From an uncultured Hyphomonas sp. (lineage in GTDB: Bacteria; Pseudomonadota; Alphaproteobacteria; Caulobacterales; Hyphomonadaceae): a stretch of 64,000 nucleotides of DNA. Within the stretch, counting starts at the first letter, position 1; the number at the start of each line of letters is the position of its first letter. The position numbers were made by a program, and so were the translations under genes. The stretch is from positions 1,302,001 to 1,366,000 of the forward strand of contig NZ_OY776147.1 in the NCBI RefSeq assembly GCF_963675305.1, written 5' to 3'. A model generated the notes under the pieces. It was not told where the DNA came from, searched no databases, and saw only the letters and a program-made list of their open reading frames with translations. Shown in pieces: positions 1-8,627 of this stretch.

Positions 1-587
1 CAGAATCTGCGTTCACCAATCCGGATCGTGTCGCCCGGGCTGACGACCGTGGAAGTTGTGAGCTCGATCGCCTGCTCTTCATTCGAATTCACGCTCTTGA
101 TGTAAACCACGTTTTTCCGGGCGCGATAGGTCCAGCCGCCCGCCGCAGCAACAGCATTCACGACAGTCAGGCCGGAATTGTAGGGGTATTCACCGGGGCG
201 GTTCACTTCGCCGAGGATGTAGTAGGGGCGGTAGTTGATCACCTCGGCGCTAACGCGCGGGTTCAGGACATAATCGCCTTCGAGTTTCTCGACGATGCGG
301 CTCTCCAGCTCAGGCGTGGTGAGTCCGAGGGCCTCGACCTGTCCGATGAGCGGCATGGAGATGGAGCCGGTGCCATCCACTTCAAATTGTCCGGACAGGT
401 CCGGCTGCCCGAAGATCGTAATGCGCAGCTGGTCGCCATTGCCCAGAGTGTAGGCGCTAACTGCTTGCTGCTGCACCACTTGCTCTCCAGAGGGGCTGGG
501 GCCAGAAGGGATCGCTGTCTCACAGGCGGCAACCAATAAAAGCAGGCTGCCCAGAGTGGCCATGAGAAGGGGGCGCAGGAAATTCAT
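1..587 (-). CDS. Wza/KpsD-type polysaccharide export lipoprotein, 3' end at window edge
   Basis: Outer-membrane protein for export of capsule or exopolysaccharide. The start is ATG at 587. Residues 1-22 form a lipoprotein signal ending LLLVAAC, so Cys22 should be lipidated and the protein anchored at the outer membrane. A Poly_export domain follows at roughly 40-120 (GNGDQLRITIFGQPDL, PLIGQV, NPRVSAEV), then an SLBB-like segment starting YYILGEVNRPGEY. The frame is still open after about 195 residues (IGERRF), which is where short members of this family normally end, so probably only the stop codon lies outside the window. It is the third gene of a leftward run after a phosphatase and a glycosyltransferase, which suggests a surface-polysaccharide locus continuing to the left. 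The family assignment is firm; the polymer is unknown. Confidence 0.85.
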   Translation of the reverse strand, partial: MNFLRPLLMATLGSLLLLVAACETAIPSGPSPSGEQVVQQQAVSAYTLGNGDQLRITIFGQPDLSGQFEVDGTGSISMPLIGQVEALGLTTPELESRIVEKLEGDYVLNPRVSAEVINYRPYYILGEVNRPGEYPYNSGLTVVNAVAAAGGWTYRARKNVVYIKSVNSNEEQAIELTTSTVVSPGDTIRIGERRF

Positions 588-645
588 CGTCTCTATTCTC
601 CCAGGTTTGGCGGTCCTGCCGCGTAGCAAGACCTATTCCAGAGTT

Positions 646-1563
646 TCAGGTCGAGAGGAAGGAAACTTCATCCCGGAACAGGCGCACGGCTGAAAGTTTT
701 CCGCTGATGAAGGCCCCCGTATCCAGTCCAATCCGGCGATTGTCCCGGAAGACTGCATCGGTGGGGGTGTGCCCGTGAACCACGACCTGAGGAAACTGTT
801 CGGGCGCATCCAGAAATTCTTCCCGAATCCACAACATGTCACGCACGGTCTGTTTCTCGAGCTCTTCGCCCGGGCGCAGGCCGGCATGCACGAAAAGATA
901 GTCCCCGGCCACGTGGTAGTGCTGAAGTCCCTGGTAAAACTTCAGGTGATCTTCAGGCAGCCGGTTCCGGAACTCGGTCCAGACCTTGTCCCAGGCGCGC
1001 TGATAGGCCTGCATCGCTTCGTGAGACTGCATGGCTGCCCGGGCATTCGGGGGCGGCTGAAGGCCATAGGAGTAGAGCGTTTCGGCGCCGCCATAGCGAA
1101 CCCATTGCTTCCCGAAATTCACATCATTGAGGAAACGCAGCAGCGCTTCCTCATGATTGCCCATCAGGAAGACCCGCTCGAATGCCTGAACCTTGTCGCT
1201 TTGCATGAAGTCGATCACGTCTTTCGACTGCAGGCCGCGATCAATATAATCTCCAAGAAATACAAGGACTCGCTTCGTGCCTTCCGGCAGGGACTTTGAG
1301 TCCTCTTCGATCTGCTCGACCAGTTTTTTCAACAGGTCGCACCGGCCGTGAACATCTCCGATTGCATAAATGCACTGGCCGTCCGGTGCCCGTGTCTGGC
1401 GGGTTACCTCAACAGGTGCCGGTTCGCTTTCAGGCTCGGCCACTTCAGGTGAGGGCTTGCCGATGCCCCGGCGGATTCGCGCACGCAGAGAGGTTGCGGA
1501 TCGCGTCAGCTTGCCGATCCGTTGCAGGAAGCTTTGCCGGGTTTGGTCGGACATTTTGCTCAT
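646..1563 (-). CDS. PPP-family metallophosphatase (serine/threonine phosphatase or Ap4A hydrolase type)
   Basis: 305-residue cytoplasmic metallophosphoesterase. All three signature blocks of the PPP family are present in order: GDVHG at 69-73, GDYIDRG at 104-110 and GNHE at 135-138, followed by a metal-binding His in VHAG near 226 and HGHTP at 263-267. These supply the two-metal site, so the enzyme should be active on a phosphoprotein or a dinucleotide polyphosphate; sequence alone does not separate the two. The first 60 residues are a charged, low-complexity extension absent from minimal family members. It lies between an ExoA-like glycosyltransferase and a polysaccharide export lipoprotein on the same strand, so a role in controlling polysaccharide production is possible but inferred only from position. 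No clear ribosome site marks the start; Met4 (1554) is an alternative. Confidence 0.85.
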   Translation of the reverse strand: MSKMSDQTRQSFLQRIGKLTRSATSLRARIRRGIGKPSPEVAEPESEPAPVEVTRQTRAPDGQCIYAIGDVHGRCDLLKKLVEQIEEDSKSLPEGTKRVLVFLGDYIDRGLQSKDVIDFMQSDKVQAFERVFLMGNHEEALLRFLNDVNFGKQWVRYGGAETLYSYGLQPPPNARAAMQSHEAMQAYQRAWDKVWTEFRNRLPEDHLKFYQGLQHYHVAGDYLFVHAGLRPGEELEKQTVRDMLWIREEFLDAPEQFPQVVVHGHTPTDAVFRDNRRIGLDTGAFISGKLSAVRLFRDEVSFLST

Positions 1564-1628
1564 CTGGGCGTCAGTATTAACAATTACTTATAGCGCTTTC
1601 TGGTCTTAAACCAATCGGGGCGGGAATT

Positions 1629-2657
1629 TCAGGGTTTCGAACCGGTCATCGCTTCTTTCAGAAAACCGGCTGCCCAGCTCATATGCATCGTGCCGGAAAT
1701 CAGGCCCGCAAGAAGGCCGCAGATGGACCGTTTCCAGACAGCCACTGCGAGAGACGCGGCGGCCAGCACGCCGACATAGCCGGCGGGCAGGATGATGGCA
1801 GGCAGGAAGAAGGGCGAAAGAACAAACCCGCTGACGCTGGCCAGCAGGGCGAACACCGGTAAAGCTTGGCGGATCTTCAGGCGTTGGCCGTGTTTGCGCA
1901 CATTCCGCGCGCGGCCCTTGCCATAATTGAAATACTGCTTCGCCACCCGGTGGACAGATCCACGGGGAATGTAACGGATGCGGATGCCGGCATCGAGAAA
2001 GATCGTGCCGCCAGCCTGGGCCACCCGTTCGTCATACTCCGCATCTTCATTGTGCGAGAAGGTTTCGTCATAGCCACCGACCTGACGATACATGGCGATG
2101 TCGAAACCGGCATGATGTCCATGATCGACATAGCCGGAGACCGTGCCGCCACGATGGGCAGATCCGCCCGAACCGAGCGGCGTATCCACGATCCAGGCAT
2201 TTGCCCGTTCAAAACACGTGTCGCCGACGGCATCCATTGGAATGACGACAGACGACGCGCCCGTTGCCTGAAGTGTCCGTGCGACGGAAAGAATGAATCC
2301 CGCCGGATAGATCGAGTGGGCATCGCATCGCACGATATAGCGTGTCTCAGGTGTACTGATGCTCTGGACTGCCAGGTTCATCGCGGCTGCCTGCAGCCGT
2401 TTCGGGTTGTGAATCACCTGCAGGTTCGGGAATTCCGACTTCATGCGCTCGACAATGGCGACGGTTCCGTCGGTGCTGCCGCCATCTGCCACGACGAGCG
2501 GCACCTGGCGAAGTTGCGGGCTGCCCGCCATGAGAGAGCGGATACACGTTTCAATGTGGCGCTCTTCGTTCAGAGCCGGAATGACAGCCAGAATCGCGCC
2601 GGGCACCGGTTCCGGTGCGTTGTTGTTATCGATTTGAGCCATTGCATGCGCACTCAT
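1629..2657 (-). CDS. family 2 glycosyltransferase, ExoA-like, membrane-anchored
   Basis: Inverting glycosyltransferase that adds a sugar to a polyprenyl-linked or surface-polysaccharide intermediate at the inner membrane. The GT-A fold begins with VIPALNEERHIETCI, followed by VADGGSTDGT (nucleotide binding) and RCDAHSIYP (DXD-like metal site); a central GGYDE and NEDAEYDERV block matches succinoglycan ExoA-type enzymes. About 70 hydrophobic C-terminal residues form two or three membrane segments. The frame is open further upstream to 2774, but the ATG at 2657 has AGAGG five bases before it and opens next to the conserved domain, so I chose it (342 aa). It heads the leftward run leading to the phosphatase and export lipoprotein. 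Confidence 0.85.
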   Translation of the reverse strand: MSAHAMAQIDNNNAPEPVPGAILAVIPALNEERHIETCIRSLMAGSPQLRQVPLVVADGGSTDGTVAIVERMKSEFPNLQVIHNPKRLQAAAMNLAVQSISTPETRYIVRCDAHSIYPAGFILSVARTLQATGASSVVIPMDAVGDTCFERANAWIVDTPLGSGGSAHRGGTVSGYVDHGHHAGFDIAMYRQVGGYDETFSHNEDAEYDERVAQAGGTIFLDAGIRIRYIPRGSVHRVAKQYFNYGKGRARNVRKHGQRLKIRQALPVFALLASVSGFVLSPFFLPAIILPAGYVGVLAAASLAVAVWKRSICGLLAGLISGTMHMSWAAGFLKEAMTGSKP

Positions 2658-2797
2658 GGCGACCTCTGGTAACAGTTTTCCCCTGATGGGGGAGCAAATT
2701 CCATTCCACACCGCTGCGCTTTGCGGACAAAAGGCATACCCAACGTCAATCTTGCCGCGCTGGCCGAACCCCATATGGTGGGCTGAAACAGGAGGAG

Positions 2798-3097
2798 ATG
2801 CTCAAAATGATTGGCGTTGTGGCGAAACTGACGATCCAGCCGGACAAAGAGTCTGAATTCGAGCAGGTCGGCAAGGACCTTATGGCCAAGGTCAAGGCGA
2901 ACGAACCGGGCTGCCTGACCTATCAGCTCTACAAGTCCAAGAAGGACGCGCACGTCTATATCTTCATGGAGCAGTACGCCTCCGAGGAAGCCTTCAAGGC
3001 ACACGGCCAGAGCGACTATTTCAAGGCTGCTGGTCCGGCGATCGGTGCTTGCCTCGCCGGTGCGCCCGAAATCCAGTATTACGACATTGTGGAATAG
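2798..3097 (+). CDS. antibiotic biosynthesis monooxygenase (ABM)-domain protein
   Basis: Small dimeric ferredoxin-like-fold protein of the YgiN/ABM type (about 96-99 aa). The pattern VVAKLTIQPDKESEFEQ, then EPGCLTYQLYKSKKD and FMEQYASEEAFKAH is typical of quinol or small-molecule monooxygenases of this superfamily, many of which work without a cofactor. Its substrate cannot be read from sequence. Two starts compete: ATG 2798 lies only two bases after AGGAGG, while ATG 2807 (MIGVVAKL) is 11 bases downstream and matches the usual N-terminus, so the true start may be 2807. It is followed nine bases later by an acyl-CoA dehydrogenase and probably shares its transcript. Confidence 0.85.
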   Translation: MLKMIGVVAKLTIQPDKESEFEQVGKDLMAKVKANEPGCLTYQLYKSKKDAHVYIFMEQYASEEAFKAHGQSDYFKAAGPAIGACLAGAPEIQYYDIVE

Positions 3098-3106
3098 GAG
3101 GCCGCC

Positions 3107-4330
3107 ATGGACCTCGCCTTCACGCCGGAAGACCGTGCGTTCCAGAAAGAAGTTCGTGACTGGATCGCCGAAAACTACACACCGGACCTGCGCGCCAAGA
3201 GTGCCGCGTCCAAGAACGGGTATCTCGACAAGGAAGGCCAGGTTGCCTGGCAGAAAAAGCTCTACGAGAAAGGCTGGGTCGCTCCGAACTGGCCGGTAGA
3301 GTTTGGCGGCCCGGGCCTGTCGGCTTCTGAGCGCTACATCCTGAACATGGAGCTTTCATCTGCGGGAACGCCGCCGGTAAGCCCCATGGGTATCTCCATG
3401 GTTGCGCCGGTGATCATGGCGTTTGGCTCTGACGAGCAGAAGAAGAAATACCTGCCGCCAATCCTGCGTTCAGACGTCTGGTGGTGCCAGGGCTATTCTG
3501 AGCCGGGGGCTGGATCCGATCTCGCCTCTCTTCAGATGAGCGCTGTGCGTGATGGCGACGACTACGTGCTGAACGGGTCGAAGATCTGGACGACCCATGC
3601 CCAGTGGGCAGACATGATCTTCTGCCTGGTGCGGACCTCGCGGGAAGGGAAGCATCAGGAAGGCATCAGCTTTATCATCTTCCCGATGACGCTGCCCGGC
3701 ATCAAGATTTCGCCGCTGCCGACTCTCGATGGGCCCGCTGAAGGCGCTCAGGAGATCAATCAGGTTTTCTTTGAAGACGTTCGTGTGCCGATTGCCGAAG
3801 CGCTGGTCGGCGAAGAGAACAAGGGCTGGACCTACGCGAAGTACCTGCTTCAGTTCGAGCGCGGCAATGCCTATGCGCCGGGGCTGCGTGCCATGCTCAA
3901 CAAGGCGCGTAAAATCGCCAGCGTCGAGGAAGCCGATGGGGAAGCACTGATCCGGGATACGGATTTCGCCCGGAAAATGGCGCAGCTGGAGATCAAGATC
4001 GATAGCCTGGACGCAACGGAGCAGCGGATCTTCTCGGCGCTGTCCGCCGGGCAGGCCGTCGGACCGGAAAGCTCCATGCTGAAATGCGCGGGCTCGGAAA
4101 CCCAGCAGGCAATCACGGAACTCGTCGTCGAGGCCGCCGGCACCTACGGCGCGCCTTTCGTGCGGGACAATTTCGCGCTTGCGCGCGAAGGGGCGAATGC
4201 AGACCTGCCGTTTCCTTCTTATTCGGTGACCGCGGTCCCCAGCTATCTCAACTATCGCAAAACCTCCATCTATGCCGGTTCCAATGAAATCCAGCGGAAC
4301 ATCATGGCGAAGATGGTGCTCGGCCTCTGA
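3107..4330 (+). CDS. acyl-CoA dehydrogenase
   Basis: FAD-dependent acyl-CoA dehydrogenase (407 aa) that introduces the alpha-beta double bond into an acyl-CoA. The N-terminal helical domain starts LAFTPEDRAFQKEVRDWI; the middle beta domain holds CQGYSEPGAGSDLASLQ and GSKIWTTHAQWAD, the usual FAD and substrate contacts; the C-terminal helical domain ends with YAGSNEIQRNIMAK, a standard family ending. The overall length and the PPVSPMGISM segment are closest to the large-subunit, PimC-like dehydrogenases, but chain-length preference is not deducible. A GGAGG site precedes the ATG. The next gene, a GPH-type transporter, starts nine bases after its stop, so uptake and catabolism of one substrate is a reasonable inference. 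Confidence 0.93.
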   Translation: MDLAFTPEDRAFQKEVRDWIAENYTPDLRAKSAASKNGYLDKEGQVAWQKKLYEKGWVAPNWPVEFGGPGLSASERYILNMELSSAGTPPVSPMGISMVAPVIMAFGSDEQKKKYLPPILRSDVWWCQGYSEPGAGSDLASLQMSAVRDGDDYVLNGSKIWTTHAQWADMIFCLVRTSREGKHQEGISFIIFPMTLPGIKISPLPTLDGPAEGAQEINQVFFEDVRVPIAEALVGEENKGWTYAKYLLQFERGNAYAPGLRAMLNKARKIASVEEADGEALIRDTDFARKMAQLEIKIDSLDATEQRIFSALSAGQAVGPESSMLKCAGSETQQAITELVVEAAGTYGAPFVRDNFALAREGANADLPFPSYSVTAVPSYLNYRKTSIYAGSNEIQRNIMAKMVLGL

Positions 4331-4339
4331 CGGCTGGCG

Positions 4340-5794
4340 ATGACGGACGCTGCAACCGCGAAGGTCTCCGGGCCGAGCCTGCCGACCCGTTTAGCATTCG
4401 GGTTTGGCGGCGCCGCTGAGGGGATCAAGAACAACGGGTTCGAATACTTCCTGTTGTTCTTCTACAGCCAGATCCTCGGTGTCCCCGCGGCGATGGTCTT
4501 TCTGGCGCTGATGATCGCGCTGGTGGTTGACGCATTGTCGGACCCGATTGTTGGCTATTGGTCGGACAATCTGCGCACGCGCATCGGGCGGCGGCACCCG
4601 TTCATGTACGCAGCGCTCTTGCCGGTCGGGCTCACCTATTATCTGGCCTGGAACCCGCCTGAAGGCTTGTCGCCAAACGGGTTGTTCATCTGGCTGCTGG
4701 TCCTCACCATTAGTGTCCGCTTGTCTTTCACGATGTACGAAGTGCCCAGTACGGCGCTCGTTCCGGAACTGACGCCCGAATACGACGCCCGCACCAGCTT
4801 GATGTCCTACCGGTACTTCTTTGCCTGGGTCGGAGGCCTGTCGATCCAGATCTTCCTGCTCTTCTTCCTGTTGAAGCCCAGCGAGCAGAACCCCTCTGGC
4901 TATTTCCATATTCCAGGCTGGCACCTCTACGGCCAGGTTGCCGCCGGGGTCATTCTGCTCGCGGCTGCTGTGTCGACCTTCGGGACGCATGCGCGCATTC
5001 CGCACCTCAAGGCCCCCCCGGCGCAACGGAATCTGACGCTCGGCAAGGTGTTTTCGGAAATCTTCGAGACGATTTCGAATCCGTCTTTCAGGGCCTTGTT
5101 CCTCGCTACGCTGTTCGGCCTGCTGGCCTCCGGCGTTTCGGCTTCGCTGAACCAGTACATCAATGGATATTTTTGGGGCTTTACGACAACCCAGACCGCA
5201 GGGCTGACTGTCGCCGTCTACATCTCCGCAGTGCTGGCCCTGATCATCGCACCGATTGCGGGACGGGTGTTCGGCAAGAAGCGTGCGGCGCTTTCAATCG
5301 GCGTGCTGGCATTCACCATCGCGCCGGCGCCGGTGTTTGCCCGGCTGATCGGGATCATGCCTCCGAATGGCTCGGACGCGCTCTATAACATCGTGCTGAC
5401 CGTCACCATCTTCGACCTCGCCCTCATCATCGCGACGCAGATGCTGATGGGCTCGATGGTTGCTGACATCGTCGAGGATAGCGAGGTTCAGACAGGCCGG
5501 CGCTCTGAAGGCATTTTCTATGCAGGCATCAGCTTCATCCGGAAGCTGGCGCAGGCATCCGGAGTCTTTGTGGCGACTCTCGTTCTGACCTTCGCAGGCA
5601 TCCAGGAGGGCGCCCAGCCAGACAAGGTGACGGACAGTTCGCTCACATCGCTCGGCTGGGGATATGCGGTGACCTTGCTGGCGGCGTGGACGCTGATGAT
5701 GTTCTGCGTGAGCTTTTACCGGATCAGCCGAGAGACACACGAAAACAATCTCGCGGCCATCGCAGCGAAGGCGGCTGAAGAGGCAAGTCACTGA
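4340..5794 (+). CDS. MFS transporter of the GPH (glycoside-pentoside-hexuronide) cation symporter type
   Basis: Inner-membrane secondary transporter of 484 residues with about 12 hydrophobic segments. The family hallmark between segments 2 and 3 is visible as DALSDPIVGYWSDNLRTRIG, followed by RRHPFMY; MelB-like proteins carry the same DP-GxxxD-R-GRR arrangement. A later GSMVADIVEDSEVQTGRRSEG block in the C-terminal half also matches the family. GPH members move sugars or other small organic solutes with H+ or Na+. Here the partner is an acyl-CoA dehydrogenase nine bases upstream, so the substrate may be an organic acid rather than a sugar; this is inference. The start ATG at 4340 has only a weak ribosome site. 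Confidence 0.88.
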   Translation: MTDAATAKVSGPSLPTRLAFGFGGAAEGIKNNGFEYFLLFFYSQILGVPAAMVFLALMIALVVDALSDPIVGYWSDNLRTRIGRRHPFMYAALLPVGLTYYLAWNPPEGLSPNGLFIWLLVLTISVRLSFTMYEVPSTALVPELTPEYDARTSLMSYRYFFAWVGGLSIQIFLLFFLLKPSEQNPSGYFHIPGWHLYGQVAAGVILLAAAVSTFGTHARIPHLKAPPAQRNLTLGKVFSEIFETISNPSFRALFLATLFGLLASGVSASLNQYINGYFWGFTTTQTAGLTVAVYISAVLALIIAPIAGRVFGKKRAALSIGVLAFTIAPAPVFARLIGIMPPNGSDALYNIVLTVTIFDLALIIATQMLMGSMVADIVEDSEVQTGRRSEGIFYAGISFIRKLAQASGVFVATLVLTFAGIQEGAQPDKVTDSSLTSLGWGYAVTLLAAWTLMMFCVSFYRISRETHENNLAAIAAKAAEEASH

Positions 5795-5861
5795 ATTCCT
5801 GACTGAATTGTCATGAACCGCCGAATTGCCACTCCCTTGGCGCCGCAATAGAGCCATAGAC

Positions 5862-7283
5862 ATGATACACGCTCTTCGCATGACAAGACATGTTTCAAAG
5901 TTCCTGGCGGTGGCCGGGCTTTGCGTGGTGGCCCTTCTGGTGCTGGCGGTCTCACCCCTGATGGCCAACGCCCAGCGATTACCGGAGACGCGATCCGAGA
6001 TAGATCTGACCTTTGCGCCGCTGGTGAAGGAAGTCTCACCGGCCGTGGTGAACGTCTTCACCCAGAAAACGGTGAAGACAGGCGTCACGCCGATGGAGAT
6101 GCTTCTCTATGGCCGCGCCGCGCCGCAGAGCCGGGTTCAGAATTCCCTCGGGTCCGGAGTGATCGTGCGGGAAGACGGTGTGATCGTCACGAACAATCAC
6201 GTGGTTGAAGGCGCCGACTCCTTCCGGGTCGTGCTGAGCGACCGGCGGGAGTATCCGGCCGAACTCGTTCTGAATGATGAGCGGACAGATCTGGCGGTCC
6301 TGAAGATTGACACTGGTGGCGATAAGCTGCCGGTTCTCCATTATGCCGACACGCGCGAAGCGCAGGTAGGGGATCTGGTCATGGCCATCGGCAACCCGTT
6401 CGGGGTCGGCCAGACGGTAACCAGTGGCATTATCTCCGCGACGGCGCGTACCGATGTTGGCATCTCCGATTATTCCTTCTTCATCCAGACCGATGCTGCC
6501 GTGAACCCTGGTAATTCGGGGGGTGCCCTGGTCGATATGAAAGGTCAGCTGGTCGGCGTGAACACGGCAATCTTCTCCCGCGGCGGCGGATCGAACGGGA
6601 TCGGCTTTGCCATTCCGTCCGAAATGGTGAAGCGCGTCGTCGATGCCGCCATGAACGAGGGCACGTTTGTGCGCCCATGGCTTGGCCTTGCGGCGCAATC
6701 GGTAAGCTTTGACATGGCGAAAGCCCAGGGCCTGTCGCGCCCGATCGGCGTAATGGTCACCGAAGTCTACGATGGCGGCCCGGCGGACAAGGCTGGCCTG
6801 CGCCGCGGTGATCTGGTCACCGCCATCGACGGCCGGGAAGTCTTCGACGAAAAGGGCCTGAAATTCCTCGCGGCCATTCGAAATCCCGGCGAAAGGGCGC
6901 AGCTGAACGTTCTGCGTGGCGGCCGGAATGAGGTGATTGGCGTGAAGGTCGAACCGCCTCCCGGAGCGACAGAAGCGGACATCGTTCTGCTGGAAGGCGA
7001 GGACGTCTTCAATGGTGCTCGCGTTGTGGAGTTGTCACCTCGGCTCGCTGAAGAGAACGGGCTCGATCCATTCCAGAAAGGTTCCGGCATCTATGTCTAC
7101 TCGGTCGCACGCCGCTCTATTGCGCGTAATTATTTCCGTCCGGGAGACGTTATCCGCTCCGTCAACGGAAAGGAGACGACGACCGTGAAAGACCTCGAAG
7201 CTGTCCTGCGCGACTCCGGCCGGAGCTGGGACATCGAACTGGACCGCAACGGGCGGACCATTCGTGGGAAGGTCCGCCTCTAG
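5862..7283 (+). CDS. Deg/HtrA-family periplasmic serine protease with two PDZ domains
   Basis: Periplasmic quality-control protease that degrades or refolds misfolded envelope proteins. From ATG 5862 the protein has 473 residues: a signal or anchor segment at about 10-38, then a trypsin-like domain with a complete triad, His113 in TNNHVVEGAD, Asp143 in DERTDLAVLK and Ser219 in NPGNSGGAL. PDZ1 spans about 250-345 (GPADKAGLRRGDLVTAIDG) and PDZ2 about 385-470 (FRPGDVIRSVNG). A farther upstream in-frame codon at 5826 and an ATG at 5880 are alternative starts; no strong ribosome site separates them. The gene stands alone between a transporter and a convergent P450 gene, whose stop lies seven bases away. 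The loop before the PDZs is short, as in DegQ/DegS-like members, so I do not assign degP. Confidence 0.92.
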   Translation: MIHALRMTRHVSKFLAVAGLCVVALLVLAVSPLMANAQRLPETRSEIDLTFAPLVKEVSPAVVNVFTQKTVKTGVTPMEMLLYGRAAPQSRVQNSLGSGVIVREDGVIVTNNHVVEGADSFRVVLSDRREYPAELVLNDERTDLAVLKIDTGGDKLPVLHYADTREAQVGDLVMAIGNPFGVGQTVTSGIISATARTDVGISDYSFFIQTDAAVNPGNSGGALVDMKGQLVGVNTAIFSRGGGSNGIGFAIPSEMVKRVVDAAMNEGTFVRPWLGLAAQSVSFDMAKAQGLSRPIGVMVTEVYDGGPADKAGLRRGDLVTAIDGREVFDEKGLKFLAAIRNPGERAQLNVLRGGRNEVIGVKVEPPPGATEADIVLLEGEDVFNGARVVELSPRLAEENGLDPFQKGSGIYVYSVARRSIARNYFRPGDVIRSVNGKETTTVKDLEAVLRDSGRSWDIELDRNGRTIRGKVRL

Positions 7284-7290
7284 CGCTGGA

Positions 7291-8553
7291 TCAGTTGGCT
7301 TTCGGGTGCAGAACCACCGGAAGGTGGGTATATCCGAGGACGAAGTTCGACAGGACCCGTTCCGGTTCTCCGACGACTTCGACCTTTTCAAAGCGGTTCA
7401 GGATTTCTTCCCACAGGATGCGCAGTTGCATCTCGGCGACGCGGTTACCCATGCAGCGGTGAATTCCGAAGCCGAAGGAAACGTGACGCCGGGCGTTCTG
7501 GCGATCAATCAGGAATTCGTCCGGCCGTTCGATGGCTTCTTCATCGCGATTGCCTGAGGCGTACCACATCACCACCTTGTCACCCTTGCGGATCTTCTGT
7601 CCGCCGAGTTCGGTGTCCTCAGTTGCGATCCGGCGCATGTGGGCCAGAGGCGTCTGATAGCGGATGATCTCCGATACCATATTGGGGATGAGCGATGGGT
7701 CCGCTTTCAGCTTGTCGTATTGATCGGGGAATTTATTGAGGAAGTAGACCCCGCCCGAAATGGAATTCCGCGTGGTGTCATTTCCACCAACGATCAGCAG
7801 CATAAGATTGCCGAGCAGTTCGACTGGATTGTTGACCATGTCCTTCGTCTGCGGGTCATGGGCGAGCAGGGAAATGAAATCGAATTTCCGTGGCTGGGCT
7901 GCGCGCTGGTGCCAGAGTTCGGTGAAGCTGGCGAGGCACTCGTTGAGGTGCTGCATTCGCCATTCCATGTCGACTCCGGCAACGCCGACTGCATCGGACG
8001 TTGTTGCGACATCCGACCAGAAGGGCAGCTTGTGCCGGTCTTCAAACGGATAGTCGAACAGGGTGGCAAGCATTTGCGTCGTCAGTTCGATGGAGACCCG
8101 GTCTACCCAGTTGAATTCCTCGTTAACTGGCAAATCATCGAGAATATTGCAGACACGCTGGCGGATCAGGTCCTCCAGTTCCGAAAGCTGGCTGGGCGCG
8201 ACAGCGGGCTGGGCCGCCTTGCGCTGGATGTCATGAATCGGAGGATCCATCGCAATGAACATGGGCGGCTGGAAATCGTCAGACGGATCACCGATCACGA
8301 TGCTGGGGACCGATGAGAACACTTTGTGGTTCGAATCAACGGCAATGATGTCGTTGTATTTCGTGACGGACCAATAGGCGCCGACCGCGCTTTCCGGACA
8401 ATAATGGACAGGCGCTTCCTTGCGCAGCCGGCGAAAATATTCGCCCTGTTTGTTTTGTTGGAAAATTTCCGCTTTTGAAACGTCCAATCCTTCGAGCGGC
8501 AGGCTCCAGGGATCTGGTACTTCCACATCTATCGACTGCGCTGTGTCGGCCAT
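7291..8553 (-). CDS. cyp153: cytochrome P450 of the CYP153 family (terminal alkane/fatty-acid hydroxylase)
   Basis: Soluble class I P450 (420 aa). CYP153 enzymes hydroxylate the terminal carbon of medium-chain alkanes and related compounds using electrons from a ferredoxin and ferredoxin reductase. The heme-ligand Cys367 lies in FGFGIHRCMGNR; the I-helix oxygen-activation motif is GGNDTTRNS at 256-264; the K-helix ExxR is Glu295-Arg298 in SEIIRYQTPLAHMRR. The I-helix and heme-loop wording are those of CYP153A proteins as I recall them. GGGAGGA precedes the ATG. It lies 74 bases downstream of a TauD-type dioxygenase on the same strand. No ferredoxin or reductase gene is nearby, so it must borrow electrons from partners encoded elsewhere. 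Confidence 0.93.
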   Translation of the reverse strand: MADTAQSIDVEVPDPWSLPLEGLDVSKAEIFQQNKQGEYFRRLRKEAPVHYCPESAVGAYWSVTKYNDIIAVDSNHKVFSSVPSIVIGDPSDDFQPPMFIAMDPPIHDIQRKAAQPAVAPSQLSELEDLIRQRVCNILDDLPVNEEFNWVDRVSIELTTQMLATLFDYPFEDRHKLPFWSDVATTSDAVGVAGVDMEWRMQHLNECLASFTELWHQRAAQPRKFDFISLLAHDPQTKDMVNNPVELLGNLMLLIVGGNDTTRNSISGGVYFLNKFPDQYDKLKADPSLIPNMVSEIIRYQTPLAHMRRIATEDTELGGQKIRKGDKVVMWYASGNRDEEAIERPDEFLIDRQNARRHVSFGFGIHRCMGNRVAEMQLRILWEEILNRFEKVEVVGEPERVLSNFVLGYTHLPVVLHPKAN

Positions 8554-8627
8554 ATTTTCCTCCCAAACAGGCGTTTTTCGCCCTTATGGGAAGCAGAGTA
8601 CGTGCGAAGCCCGTATCTGGGAAGTTT